The notes under the pieces were generated by a model that saw only the letters and a list, made by a program, of their open reading frames with translations, had not been told where the DNA came from and made no database searches. Positions 24,568-34,967 of a stretch of DNA of 64,000 bases are shown here, one piece after another. Numbering within the stretch: position 1 is the stretch's first letter; each line of letters opens with the position of its first letter. The DNA comes from Colletotrichum lupini (lineage: Eukaryota; Ascomycota; Sordariomycetes; Glomerellales; Glomerellaceae), in contig NC_064678.1 of the NCBI RefSeq assembly GCF_023278565.1, positions 2,852,001 through 2,916,000 of the forward strand. The letters are read 5' to 3'. The position numbers and the translations under genes were made by a program.

Positions 24568-25840
24568 CTAATCAACCAACCTGGCAAGGTGAACACCATC
24601 ATACAACGGCATCAACCAAGAATCCAGCCTCGGCTCATCATGCACGGCGCTGTTGAACTCGCGCAGCTTATCCACGTCCTCGGATTTCCAGTACGCTGCG
24701 CGTTCGCCCTTCTCGCGCTGCACCCACGGGTTCTCGTCCGAGTCGTCGGCGACGATACCGCGGCGGAGGACGTTGTCCGCGACGATGAGGCCGCCCGCAC
24801 GAAGGAGACGGTTCTTGCCGTCTTTCTGCGATGCGGCGAGGATGGTGGATAGGTAGGATGGGTATCCTGACTTTTGGGCGTCGATGAAGATTAGGTCGTA
24901 GGGTTCCGAGGGGTTCAGGGTTGGTAGGCTGATTTTGAGTGTTAGTTAGGTGGGATGGAGGTGGTCTCTCACAGCCCCTTTAATGCTACCCATCTTCTTC
25001 GTTCTTATCCGACGAAGGTTTGGTGGCACTAGAGGGGCCGAAAGAGTAGTAATTCGAGCCTTGGAAGGGAATCTCACGTCTCCAGAGCGTCGCCGACAAC
25101 GACGGACGCGTTCTTGATGCCGTTGGCGGCCCAGGCCTCCTCGGCTTGCTTTGCGTAGTCTGCGCTGAATTCGAGGCCGGTGACGGTGCCTTCTGGGCCT
25201 ACGGCGTGGGACCAGACCATGCCGGAGTAGCCTACGTAGACGCCGATTTCGAGGACTATGGAGGGGTGATGTTTTGTTAGCATTGGTTTCTGAGTTTTGA
25301 GTTGAGTTGCGTGAGAGCCGCGTGTGCCAACCCTGACTCCTTGGCTCCACGAGAATTGGCCGTGGCTAAGACATGAGGCATTGTAGAGAAGGTTGACAAC
25401 CCCCTGAATTATTCACCTAGATCTCTCTAATATCTCACTTGAGTTCGGACTTTGATTGAGTTGAGTTGAGTTGAGTTGCTTCACAGGAGACACCGCGTCG
25501 CAGGTCCAAAAGCGTTCAACAACTCTCAAGCAAACCCACCGTGTCAAACGCCCACTCCTCCTCTCTCACCCAAACGCAGAAAGAAAGCGGCAAAACGAGA
25601 AAAGAGGTCGATAGAAAAGAACGCACTTCTCTTGGCCCCAATGAGCTTCGCAATCCAAATGTGGTTCTGCGCCTGAAAATTGCTAATCATCAACATGGAC
25701 GTCTCGGGCTGCGTCTTGTCGATGTGGTCGTGGTAGGCGATAATGTGCGCGGGCAGGTCGGTGGAGCGGGACTCGGAATACGTCGTCACGTTGCGCGAGA
25801 CGGACTCGTTTGGGTAGAGGACCGAGACGGAGGACTTCAT
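24568..25840 (-). CDS. CCoAMT-type SAM-dependent O-methyltransferase
   Basis: Three exons, 25840-25627, 25255-25078 and 24928-24568, encode 250 residues, close to the usual 220-250 of the family. After an N-terminal helical part (QPETSMLMISNFQAQNHIW) comes SAM motif I, RILEIGVYVGYSGMVWSHAV, formed across the first splice site. Next are VTGLEFSADYAKQAEEAW (acidic residue for the ribose), VVVGDALETL across the second splice site, the metal-site block YDLIFIDAQKSGYPSY and LIVADNVLRRG. These match the methyltransferase-3 (caffeoyl-CoA/catechol type) family, which needs a divalent metal and methylates ortho-dihydroxy aromatic hydroxyls. The fungal substrate is not predictable. The in-frame TTG upstream is not needed as start. 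Borders GTGCGT, GTGAGA / TAG, CAG are all in phase. No secondary-metabolite genes lie beside it. Confidence 0.92.
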
Positions 25841-27788
25841 CTTTGCTTTGTGCTTGGCTGTGTGACTTTTCTGAAGCTGTGAAATGGGCGCGGTTTTCTT
25901 GGATATTGGAAGAATCAAAGTTGTCTAGTAAGAGCGTTGTCGGTTTGTGAGACGTTATGAGGATGAGGTGAGCTGGTTGAACTGGGTCGAGTCAGGTGGA
26001 TCGCAACGGGACCATTCGTCGGCACTTCTCGTCAAACAAGTGTATGAAGTGCAAAAGTTGTGATTTCCAAACAGAGAAACCAGAATGGTAAGAGAGAGTG
26101 AGAGAGAGCCTGGTGTATTTATGCCAAGTATGAAGTTCCCAAACGACCCCCCTCCCCTCCTCCCCCGCCAAACGTCGCGTTGGCGTCGATTGTTAAGTCA
26201 TCCTCTCATACCTTAGATGACAAGTGACAACCACGGACATCGTGTCACAACAACCCCGGTCCCATCCCGCGCGCGGAACGGGTGGACATGAAGAGCAAAC
26301 GTCGCGCCCTAGTTCCGAGAGCTGAAGCAGAGATCGACCCCTCCATTCATCGGTGCGGGTTCCACCCCCACCTCTTTCCATCCCCCGCATTCGGAGCAAG
26401 ATGCCGGTTGTCGAGTGTGGTCAGTAGGTAGCGTCCCCCGGTTGCGCAATCGCCCACACTCACCACCCCCCGCCAGAAGGAATAGAAGACTCCAATGGCA
26501 TTCAAAGAATATCCGTACCGGACATAAGTGAGATAGAAGTAACCAGTTAACCTGCCTGTTCGGCCGAAGTCGCCATGAAAGCTCGGCTCGGCGATTGGGT
26601 GCCTTGATGGAGCACACAAGTCAGTCTGCTTCGTTCGGACTTACTTCTTCAGACGACGAGGCGCTCGGTGGATCTATCTTTACCCAACCAACCGCATCGA
26701 ACTGCTGCAACTTCCACGTCTAGAAATCGTCGGGCCTGACACACGGCACTTTTGGAGAGGAGGGTGGGTTGTAGTTGCTTTTGTAAGGTTACTTCGATAT
26801 CGGCCCTCCATTTTCGCCGCATTCTTGCCCACTTGGGGAATTGCTACCCTTTTACTTTTTGTACTTTTTTCTTGACAGGTGCTTGTTTTACAGCGGGAGG
26901 TTAATCTTGCATTTCGATTTGAGAGAGGGGTAACGGGCAAACATTGCATCTGCCTGCACGACATCATGCGAACTTTGGATCAAATCCGTACCGGCCGAAG
27001 AAGAAGGGGAAAAAAAGGAGTTGGGATGGAAGGGAAGTTTTTGGAAACGGGTTACAGACGCGCTCGGTGCCGTTGCGGCGGGACTATCTACTGCTCAAGG
27101 TACCTTAATCCCGAGGTTCCTTACTTGAGTATCTTACAGGCCACACCGCACCATCCCATGACAAATGCCGTTTCTGTTTCGGGAAGGAGGGGCGGTTCCG
27201 AGGGACGACTACTACAGCAAGGTGATTCTTCAGTGACATTGTAAAGAACCACATCAAAAACCCAAATTGCTGACTTATCTACGTAACGGCGTCTTGCACT
27301 CAACCTTTCTCTTGAACGCATACCGTGCTTAATGGCTGCGCGTAACCTGTTTCCTCCTAAGTTCACTTTCTCATCAAGGGCAAATCCAGTCATAAAGTGG
27401 TTTCCAAAGTGTTGTATTAAGGCGGGGAACTTTAATGTCTAGTGACCTAATTAACAAAAAACTACACAACTAGAAACAAAACCCTCCGCGATATATCTAG
27501 CAACAAAGAGACGGAGCGACAGGAAGTTACTCCTGACAGAATTAAGTCTTTTGTTGCCCAAAAATCCCACGCCAAGGGCTGATGATTCTCATATGCTCTT
27601 CCGCTCAACACTTTCCCCTCCCTTTTCTCTTCAAGGACAACGACCACTGATCTCCATATCATACGCTTCACCTCAGAGGCAGGAGTCTACTTGTTTCCAG
27701 TAACTGCTTTCCAGTAGCTACTCTGCAGTGGGTCATACCCCTCACAGGCCCTTTTGTAAAAGCGTCTTCCGTTAGTTGATAGAGACAC
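25841..27788. other. Intergenic region, promoter of O-methyltransferase
   Basis: The part next to 25840 has GA-rich + strand runs (about 26085-26107), that is a CT-rich leader for the leftward gene. Around 27098-27140 the TACCTTA/AGGTTCC words seen elsewhere recur. No credible gene is visible; the last part is 3' flank of the GPI protein gene. Confidence 0.5.
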
Positions 27789-29285
27789 TTAGAGGAAGAA
27801 GGCGGCGACCAGGAGAGCACCGGCAAGCGTGAGAGGCGCCTTGACGTAGCTGCCGCCAGCGGTGACGACCGTGGAGGGCTTGCCTCCAGTGGTAGATGGC
27901 TGGGTGGGAGGCTGCGCCGGAGTCTGGGCAGGAGGCTGCGCGGGCGGCTGAGCGGGCTGCGTGGGAGGCTGCGCGGGAGGTTGCGCGGGAGGTTGCGCGG
28001 GAGGTTGCGCGGGAGGTTGCGCAGGGGGCTGAGCCGGAGGCTGCGAAGGGGGTTGAGAAGGAGGTTGCGCTGGAGGCTGAGAAGGAGGTTGAGAAGGAGG
28101 TTGCGCTGGAGGCTGAGCGGGAGGCTGCGAGGGAACAGTAGCAGGCTTGTTCGCAGTGACGGTAGAGTTTTGGTAATGGACTCTGGTGACCGTAGGGCAA
28201 GGCGTGCTCGAGGCCTGAGGGGTGACGGGAACAGCCTTCTGCGAAGACGCGACGACAACGACGGAGGCCGAAGACGCAGGCGGCACAGCGCGCTGGGAGG
28301 AGACCACGACAACGGGCTTGGAGGAAGATGAAACGGCTTTCTGCGAAGACAGGACAACGACGACGGCAGAGGTGGTGGCCTTGGCGGTCGTGGTGGTCTT
28401 GGGCTTCTGGGAAGTCGTCACCTTCTTGGTGGCCGAAGTGCAAGGGGTTGTGGCGTTATGACGGCGGCTGGAGGTTACCACTACCTTGGAAGAGGTCTTG
28501 GGTTTGTGGGTGGTTGAGGGCTTCTTCGAGCTGGAGGAAGACTTGCCGGAGGAAGACTTGCAGGGGGTGGTTGTGGGCTTCTTAGAAGTGGAAGACACGC
28601 AGGGGGTAGTGGTCTTCTTGGTTGAAGTGGTGCAAGGTGTGGGTGACGGCTTCTTGGAGGTGGTGCAAGGAGTCGTTGTGGACTTCTTGGAAGTAGAGCA
28701 AGGCGTGGTCGTTGGCTTCTTAGAGGTCGTGCAAGGAGTGGTGGTAGACTTCTTAGACGTAGAGCAAGGCGTCGTGGTGGGCTTCTTAGACGTAGAGCAA
28801 GGCGTCGTGGTGGGCTTCTTAGACGTAGAGCAAGGCGTCGTAGTGGGCTTCTTAGATGTTGAGCAAGGAGTCGTGGTGGGCTTCTTGGGGGTTGAGCAAG
28901 GAGTCGTAGTAGGCTTCTTGGAAGTTGAGCAAGGAGTCGTAGTAGGCTTCTTGGAAGTTGAGCAAGGAGTCGTAGTAGGCTTCTTGGAAGTTGAGCACGG
29001 GGTAGGCGTGGGCTTCCTGGTGGAAGTGGTGCAAGGGGTAGTCGTGGAGGTGGTCGTGCAAGGCTGGGTGACGGTGACGACCTTTGTGCTCCAAGTCCAG
29101 GTTGGTCGGCCGGGGCCGGGCACAAAGACCCGGGACACGGTCGTCTCGAAGATGGTCTGCGGGTCCAGGGGCACGGCGGGGAAGTCGGGCTGCGACGGCT
29201 GCCAGCCGGCCGGACGGGTCGAGGTGAACATCTGGGACTGGGCCAGTCCGGAGAGGACGGCAACGGCGATGGCGGTGACCCTCAT
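27789..29285 (-). CDS. GPI-anchored Thr/Ser/Pro-rich cell-wall protein with tandem repeats
   Basis: An uninterrupted frame gives 498 residues. The start, MRVTAIAVAVLSGLAQSQ, is a typical signal peptide (cleavage near residue 18); the open frame extends upstream only through leader sequence. Residues about 19-75 form a short non-repetitive head with the W-rich segment RPTWTWSTKVVTVTQPC. Residues 101-210 are ten 11-residue units of the form KKPTTTPCSTS, with three looser units to about 246; each has one Cys. A Ser/Thr/Lys stretch (about 247-384) follows, then PPAQ/PPSQ repeats (385-462) and a hydrophobic tail, APLTLAGALLVAAFFL, preceded by AGGS as a likely GPI attachment region. Such proteins are usually heavily O-mannosylated and linked to the wall or membrane. 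The role is unknown; adhesion or surface protection is an inference from architecture. Confidence 0.88.
   Translation of the reverse strand: MRVTAIAVAVLSGLAQSQMFTSTRPAGWQPSQPDFPAVPLDPQTIFETTVSRVFVPGPGRPTWTWSTKVVTVTQPCTTTSTTTPCTTSTRKPTPTPCSTSKKPTTTPCSTSKKPTTTPCSTSKKPTTTPCSTPKKPTTTPCSTSKKPTTTPCSTSKKPTTTPCSTSKKPTTTPCSTSKKSTTTPCTTSKKPTTTPCSTSKKSTTTPCTTSKKPSPTPCTTSTKKTTTPCVSSTSKKPTTTPCKSSSGKSSSSSKKPSTTHKPKTSSKVVVTSSRRHNATTPCTSATKKVTTSQKPKTTTTAKATTSAVVVVLSSQKAVSSSSKPVVVVSSQRAVPPASSASVVVVASSQKAVPVTPQASSTPCPTVTRVHYQNSTVTANKPATVPSQPPAQPPAQPPSQPPSQPPAQPPSQPPSQPPAQPPAQPPAQPPAQPPAQPPAQPPTQPAQPPAQPPAQTPAQPPTQPSTTGGKPSTVVTAGGSYVKAPLTLAGALLVAAFFL
27900..28133 (-). repeat. 12-bp repeat array coding PPAQ/PPSQ
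   Basis: About 19 units of a four-residue Pro-Pro-(Ala/Ser/Thr)-Gln motif (residues 385-462 of the GPI protein) are coded by near-identical 12-bp units. Slippage or unequal exchange would change the copy number. Confidence 0.9.
28656..28985 (-). repeat. 33-bp tandem array coding KK(P/S)TTTPC(S/T)TS
   Basis: Ten 33-bp units give residues 101-210. Two subfamilies are visible on the + strand: copies containing TTAGACGTAGAGCAAGGCGT near 28757-28850 and copies containing TTGGAAGTTGAGCAAGGAGT near 28917-28985. Within each subfamily neighbouring units are almost identical at DNA level, including synonymous sites. Confidence 0.92.
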
Positions 29286-30384
29286 GATGTCTGAGAAGGG
29301 GGGTAAGGTGGGAAATGAGAGAAAATGGTAAAAACGATTGACTGAGAGACGAAGTGAAAGGTTCCCGCCTTCCCTACACGATGACAGTGAGCGAGTGACT
29401 GATGAATCGGATGAGGATGAAAGAGGAGAAAGTCTGGAGTCTACTCCTCGACTCGCTTTACTTATAACCGTCGGCCTGGTGGCCTTCGGCGACCTTGATC
29501 CTTGATAGTCCTTCATGTCTGCAAGGCTTGTTGAGTATCGGTTGCTCATGATGTCGGAAAGAGAGTTTGGGCCGGATGGAGCAACAATCAGACACCGGGG
29601 CTCAACATGAAGTTCGTAGACCTCAGGGTTGTGAAGCCATCGAAGCTTATGCAGAAAGCTTCTCCCACTTGATCCACTTGGGACGCAAGCTCCTCCTCCT
29701 TCCTCCAGATTGACGGAGCCAAATATCGATGGCAACAAGTCAAGGTTTTTTCTTCAAGCCACTGGAACCTCTGCGGAATATCTCAAGGCGCCGTTCTGGA
29801 GCTAGACAGCCAGGCCAGGTTGCTTGCGAATACGGTCTCCCATGAGAGATACGTTGGTTTTGGCGAGTAAGAGCACTGGAGGGCGCGAGTGGTTGAAGTC
29901 TTTTCACGCATTGCCGACACTATTGGCGCTCACTATACGATCTTGATGGGGCAGCTGCATGTTTGAACCTGTGCTTGGAAATTGATGAAAACGCTTGGGT
30001 ACATATTGGTGGCGGGACCTCTATCGGACCTCTTCCATCATTTGGTCGCCTGCTATTCGCTTTTCGTGATAATTCTGCAGCGCACCGTATACCTTTGGTC
30101 ATGATACTCGACACCCACAGCTTGTTGACTCCGATGAGCGGCGTCCGTAGTTGTGACTCGAAAACGGAAGAGTGGTGATTTGTGCACCTTGACGGAGCTC
30201 TCGACGCGGTCGAAAAGCCTTGCGCTTGTTGTCTCCAAGCTCCCCTCAGCATCTGCAGTCTGCAATGCTCAGCTCTGTGTGTTCCGTGTCGGACCATGCT
30301 CGCTATGTATGCCTTCTGTCGACTCCATTCTTTCCCACTCTCGGAACACGCTTCCCAGAACCTAACGCCATATTGCCGCGCATT
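29286..30384. other. Intergenic region upstream of GPI protein gene
   Basis: Promoter and leader of the leftward GPI protein gene and 3' flank of the Orm gene. The frame of the GPI ORF stays open to 29738, but this lies before the signal peptide and is regarded as untranslated. Nothing else is recognised. Confidence 0.55.
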
Positions 30385-31120
30385 TTAGTAATCGGAGTCA
30401 TTGAACAGACCGAACCGCATCCGGTGGCTCTGCGTAGGTTGTCAGCTTTGAACTTTGTATGTCTTGTGTCAAGAAAGGGGGAAAACATACAAAAGGCAGC
30501 TTGGGGATGACAACTGCCAACACAGCCAAGAAGTTGATGCTAAAGTAGGCGAGGTCGTAGTGCGTGTAATGCGTGCTGAGGAGGAACAGCACGATTGGCA
30601 CGCTGAGCAAAAACTTCTTGGCGGGTGTGTATTGAGCCCCATCGTCGATTTGTTCCCACATGTTCAGGTTATCAAAAGCACCGCCGTTGAACTCGAATGG
30701 CACGCCGCGAACGTAATGAAACATGATGTAGGATCCAAACATGTACGAGATATTCGTCAGAGTCCAGGATGTCTCCTGTGACACGCCCGGCATGACATCG
30801 TAGAATATCTTCAAGCAAAGGATGAGGACGAAATGGATTGTCCAGGCGCCTGTAGACGGTGATTGTCAGTTCCTGTTTTCCTACCTTCCAATGGGACTAG
30901 ATGGGCTGGCACGCGACCAAAGCAAAGAGAATGGAAAGGGGCCATGGAAAAGCTTCCGATCAGGGAGCTTCGCGCGGGGCTCACCTTTGGCATTGACCCA
31001 GTTCGCATTGAGGTTGGGCACGACGGCCTGGTCGCTTATCTGCTCGAGTGTCTCTTGGGGTTCGTAATGGACCTGGAGGATACTGCTAGATCTCCTTCTG
31101 CGGGCACCGGGTTCCGCCAT
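30385..31120 (-). CDS. orm1: Orm (ORMDL) regulator of serine palmitoyltransferase
   Basis: Three exons, 31120-30985, 30849-30491 and 30429-30385, give 179 residues. The N terminus MAEPGARRRRSSSILQV is basic with a Ser cluster, as in fungal Orm proteins, where these serines are phosphorylated to relieve inhibition. The core shows the family blocks NANWVNAKGAWTIHFVLILC across the first splice site, TLTNISYMFGSYIMFHYVRG, PFEFNGGAFDNLNMWEQIDD and FLLSVPIVLFLLSTHYTHYD, with four hydrophobic segments expected in the ER membrane. The C terminus RMRFGLFNDSDY comes from a 45-nt third exon (phase 0). Orm proteins bind serine palmitoyltransferase and limit sphingoid-base synthesis. Neighbouring genes show no sphingolipid link. 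Confidence 0.95.
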
Positions 31121-34100
31121 TGCTCTGTACGATCCGCTGCCACTTCGCGGAGGATTTGTGGCCGCGTCGTACGAGACGGTGCGAGAGAGGAGGATTGGGG
31201 AAGACAGTTTGGCGGTGTTGAAGGGGGCGTTGGGGTGCGAGTTGGGTTTTGTGGGTGGAATGGAAGAGGGGAAAGTCTCTGCGGGCTCTCGGGATCGTCG
31301 TCGGCGTCCTCGTGATGCTGGGGTTCGGCGGAGTGATGAATTTGTCGTGTGCTGGCGGCCCCCTTGATGATGTCACGGGGAAAGCGAGCAGCAATTGACG
31401 TTACGTTGAGTTTGATGTTGATGCAGGTGTTGTATATAGGAGATGCTGGGACTGAATGTGGTTGAAATTTGATGGAAGCGAGAGTAGAGAAAAAGGTGTC
31501 GTCGGGACAGTCGAAGAGAAGCGAGAGCGAGATTCTGGCTGCGAATGTTGGGGATGCCGTCGTCGTAATAGTCTACTTGGCAATGGGATGAAGGAGAGGA
31601 TGGGACATTTTCCCTTAGATATTCATAGTAGGGTAGCAGCAGCAGCAGCCAGCGGAACGGGGGCACTCAACTGGGGGGACAAAAAAGAATGGGGCTATTG
31701 GACAGTCCCCGACAAGGCCACGGCACAGGGCCTCAGGTGCAGGGCAGCTGCGCGTGCAGGCAATGGGAACCAGGCACAGTGAAGGCTCCACTCATCCACT
31801 CCTTCCCAGCAAAAGACACGACAGGACAAACTTGAGATTGGGATCCGAGCCGACAGACAGCTACAGACAGCACCAGTTTCCTTCACCTTCCCAGTTCATG
31901 GCAGCCAGTGCCAGCCGACACGAGCGTACCGAGAGGAGGACACATTGATGCGGACGACGGGCATGGAGCCCACCCCACCCGGTCAGGGTCGTTCAGGGGA
32001 CCACCCCAATTTCAGCGGGTACGGGAGACTTGGAGAGGGGGAGTTACATACAGTACAAGCACTGGCAGGTCCTGATGGAAGAAAGAGACGGGAACTGACT
32101 GGATGGACGGGACGCAAAGGCTCCGGAACCAAAGGAGGACTGGACGGAATTGGAACTGGACCAGGGACACCTGCGTTCACAGGAGAGAAAACAGAGCGGG
32201 AAGCAGGGCAGGCAATCCCGCCTCTGGGAGCCGTAGAAGGTATGTGCGGATGGCATGGGAAGCCCGCCACTATCTCGCTCTCAACTTGCAAAGAGGCTCT
32301 TGCACCTTATCGCCTTGGCCCAGGAAGCTTTTCCACCAGGTGCGACATGCCCAGCCGGTACACACACCCGACGATATGCTGCTCGATTTGACAACCTTCT
32401 CCCTCCCCCACCATCGAAGAAGAAGAAGAAAAGAAGGGACTCTGATCGTTGCATACAGATCCTCCCCCAGCTCTCACATACAGCACACGGCATACGGCAT
32501 GCGCACAACCCTGCCGAGAGCACGGCTCCACGGCTAGACCAAGCACGAGAAAAGATCGAATACCTACCTGCATTCTCCGTACATACAGCGACGCGTCCCG
32601 CGGGAAGGGCACTGATGGCCGACGTGAAGCACAGCCAGCCAGACAGACGGTCAGACTCAGACCCAACATGCCACTGTCCTGCCGCACAGATATCCGTACT
32701 GTAAGCTCCCCTGCGTTTCCTGGCCCGGCCAATCGTGTTGCAGGATGGATAGCGCAGGACGGAGGCCGGAGCAGCATGCGGCGTAGGTTCACAGGCGCAT
32801 TTGCTAGCGAATTGGGGCCAGGAAAGGGTTTCCCTGGCCACATTCAACTAGGAAGATGCCCCTATTTCCGACATTTAGTGACGGCAAATCGGTGGTCAAT
32901 GGCCATTGGGGAGGATGAGATACAGCAAGCAATGAGTAGACTGGCCAGATGTGGAAGCACTCTCACACCCATCCGGATACAACCGCTGGATCGACCCTAT
33001 CACACAGGACCGCCTACATACGCGGCATGAACATGCCATCCAGGACTGAAGAGAGGCTAAGCTTTGTTGAGCCGGAAGGAGCACAGCAACAGCAAAGCAG
33101 CACGATCATATACAGCCCATGCGTGCCATCTTCTCTTCGCCTCACATCATGACATGGATCACATCACACCTGGGGTTCCCGGCGTCTGGTCATCGTTTCC
33201 AGATTTGCGTACGGAGACGGATGGAGGCGCGCAAAGAAGGACGATGGCGGCATGGACCCTCCTCCCCAAGTTGTCGATGCCGTCCCAGATTCCGTATTCT
33301 GTGCTCCGTACTTGTCTTCCCCAAGACATACGGTGTTGCTCGTTTTCTTCCCACCGTTCCGCTCCTCGATTTGACAAAAGTCATCGTTATCTGAGCTAAA
33401 TCTGTCGCCCTCGGTCTCCACTAAGCGGGCTGTGCGACAACTTATTGCCTGTAGTGGTTCGTTGCGTTGCGTGGGATGGACGGATAGGCAAGAAAAGGAG
33501 ACGTGGAATTCCTGGACATCCGGGATATCTCACCGAACCACACAAAGTGCGTCACTGATGGAATGCCAAAGTTTCTTGTCCACATTAGGCCCGACCCCTG
33601 GTCACGTCTGCCGATATCGAGCTGTTGCAACACGCATAGGCGCAGACGTTTAGCCAGCTGATGTTGCAGAGATACGTGAATACTAAACTACAATCGAGCC
33701 CATTACTCATTGCAGCTTCATACTCGCGGGTAAATTCGTGGCGTGTCTTGCGCCCGGACGACGCGAAGTTCCAACACGCTATACCGTGGTCACACTTTGG
33801 ACAGAAAGCAGCAGATTCATGAGACCACGATATGCCCGTTCCAAGGTGTCGCATAACACCATACCTTTCCCATGGGCCATCCATTGAACCCCTCTAACTC
33901 TTGCCCCAGTTTGTGTAACTCGTCCGCCTGCCATTGTCGACGCTTGGTCCAGGTGGCAGGTGTGCAGAAAAGTTCTAGCCTCATTTCCGACCACCAGGAT
34001 CTCATTTCTACTTTCCTCAGTTCTGCGGGTTGCGGATTGGATGTTTGTAATTAGATGAAAATCGATAGGCCCGAGGTGCCAATTCTAGAAGCATTCACTT

Positions 34101-34967
34101 TCGCTTCCGAGTTTCTGCTTTGCAAAATGACACCGACCAGTCCGACACCGCCTCAGGTGGGCACCGACCTGTAATTAGTGAAGGTCCCAGGTTTGACAGG
34201 GCAATCAGTCGGCTCCCCTGGTTAAGCGAGGAGAAAGGGACCTGCCTTACATAATGACTGAGGTGAGAGATGCAGATTGGCACTGTGCCGTGGCCCGCAC
34301 CTCTGAAAAATCGAACAAACCGAGGCGAGGTGTCAAGGTGTCCTACGGAAAGACGGGACCCGGCAGCACAGGTAGTGAAGACCGGCAGGCAGAGTCAGCC
34401 GCGGCCAGGTGCAAGAGGTCCGGCGCGTCGGTTTGGCGACACAAACGCGGTTATTCTTCGGCTGGCCGTTTTTTTGTGACGTCTGGTCTGCTGTGGGTAC
34501 CCGACAAACAACCCTGCATACAATTTTTGATCAGAGGAAACGGCGGTCTTTTCCTGTTGATGCCGAACGACGTCGAGAGATACTGACCGTTGAGGTTTTA
34601 TCCGTTCCCACTCAAGCACTCCGATCGCTGGATTTGAGCAAGTCTATCCGCCGGCGAGTTCCCAGCGGATCGGAATTAGGGTTTCTAGGTGCGACCGAGC
34701 ATTGTCATCCTCAGGCAAATCGCGAATTCTCATGACCTTGGAGTTGTGATTCACATTCTCATTTGCCGGACACACGAATGCGAAATATTCCAACTTGGGA
34801 AAGACATCACGTTTTCCCGGAATATTCCAGCACGGCACCCACTCATTTGAACACCTGACCCCTCAAAGTAAGGCATTGGAGAGACGTCGAATTTTGGTAC
34901 AGCGTGGTATATCTTACAGTACACCGCAGTCACTGAATTTTCACACACCGCCATCAAGCGCTACATC
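31121..34967. other. 3.8 kb divergent intergenic region
   Basis: This lies between the leftward Orm gene and the rightward zinc-knuckle gene and must hold both promoters. A short CAG-type repeat (AGCAGCAGCAGCAGCC) is at about 31637-31652. Short ORFs on both strands (for example near 32281-32847) overlap each other in several frames and lack family features. A TTTTTTT tract is near 34470. I see no RNA gene. Confidence 0.5.

Noticed and set aside
28486..29331. 281-codon + strand open frame opposite the GPI protein gene
   Set aside because: It is the complement of the 33-bp repeats (monotonous V/G/F/L/E repeats) and disappears outside the array; the - strand frame has signal peptide and GPI tail.
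32281..32847. Overlapping - strand frames of 188 and 178 codons
   Set aside because: Two frames of similar length over the same DNA and no conserved motif; likely random open frames.
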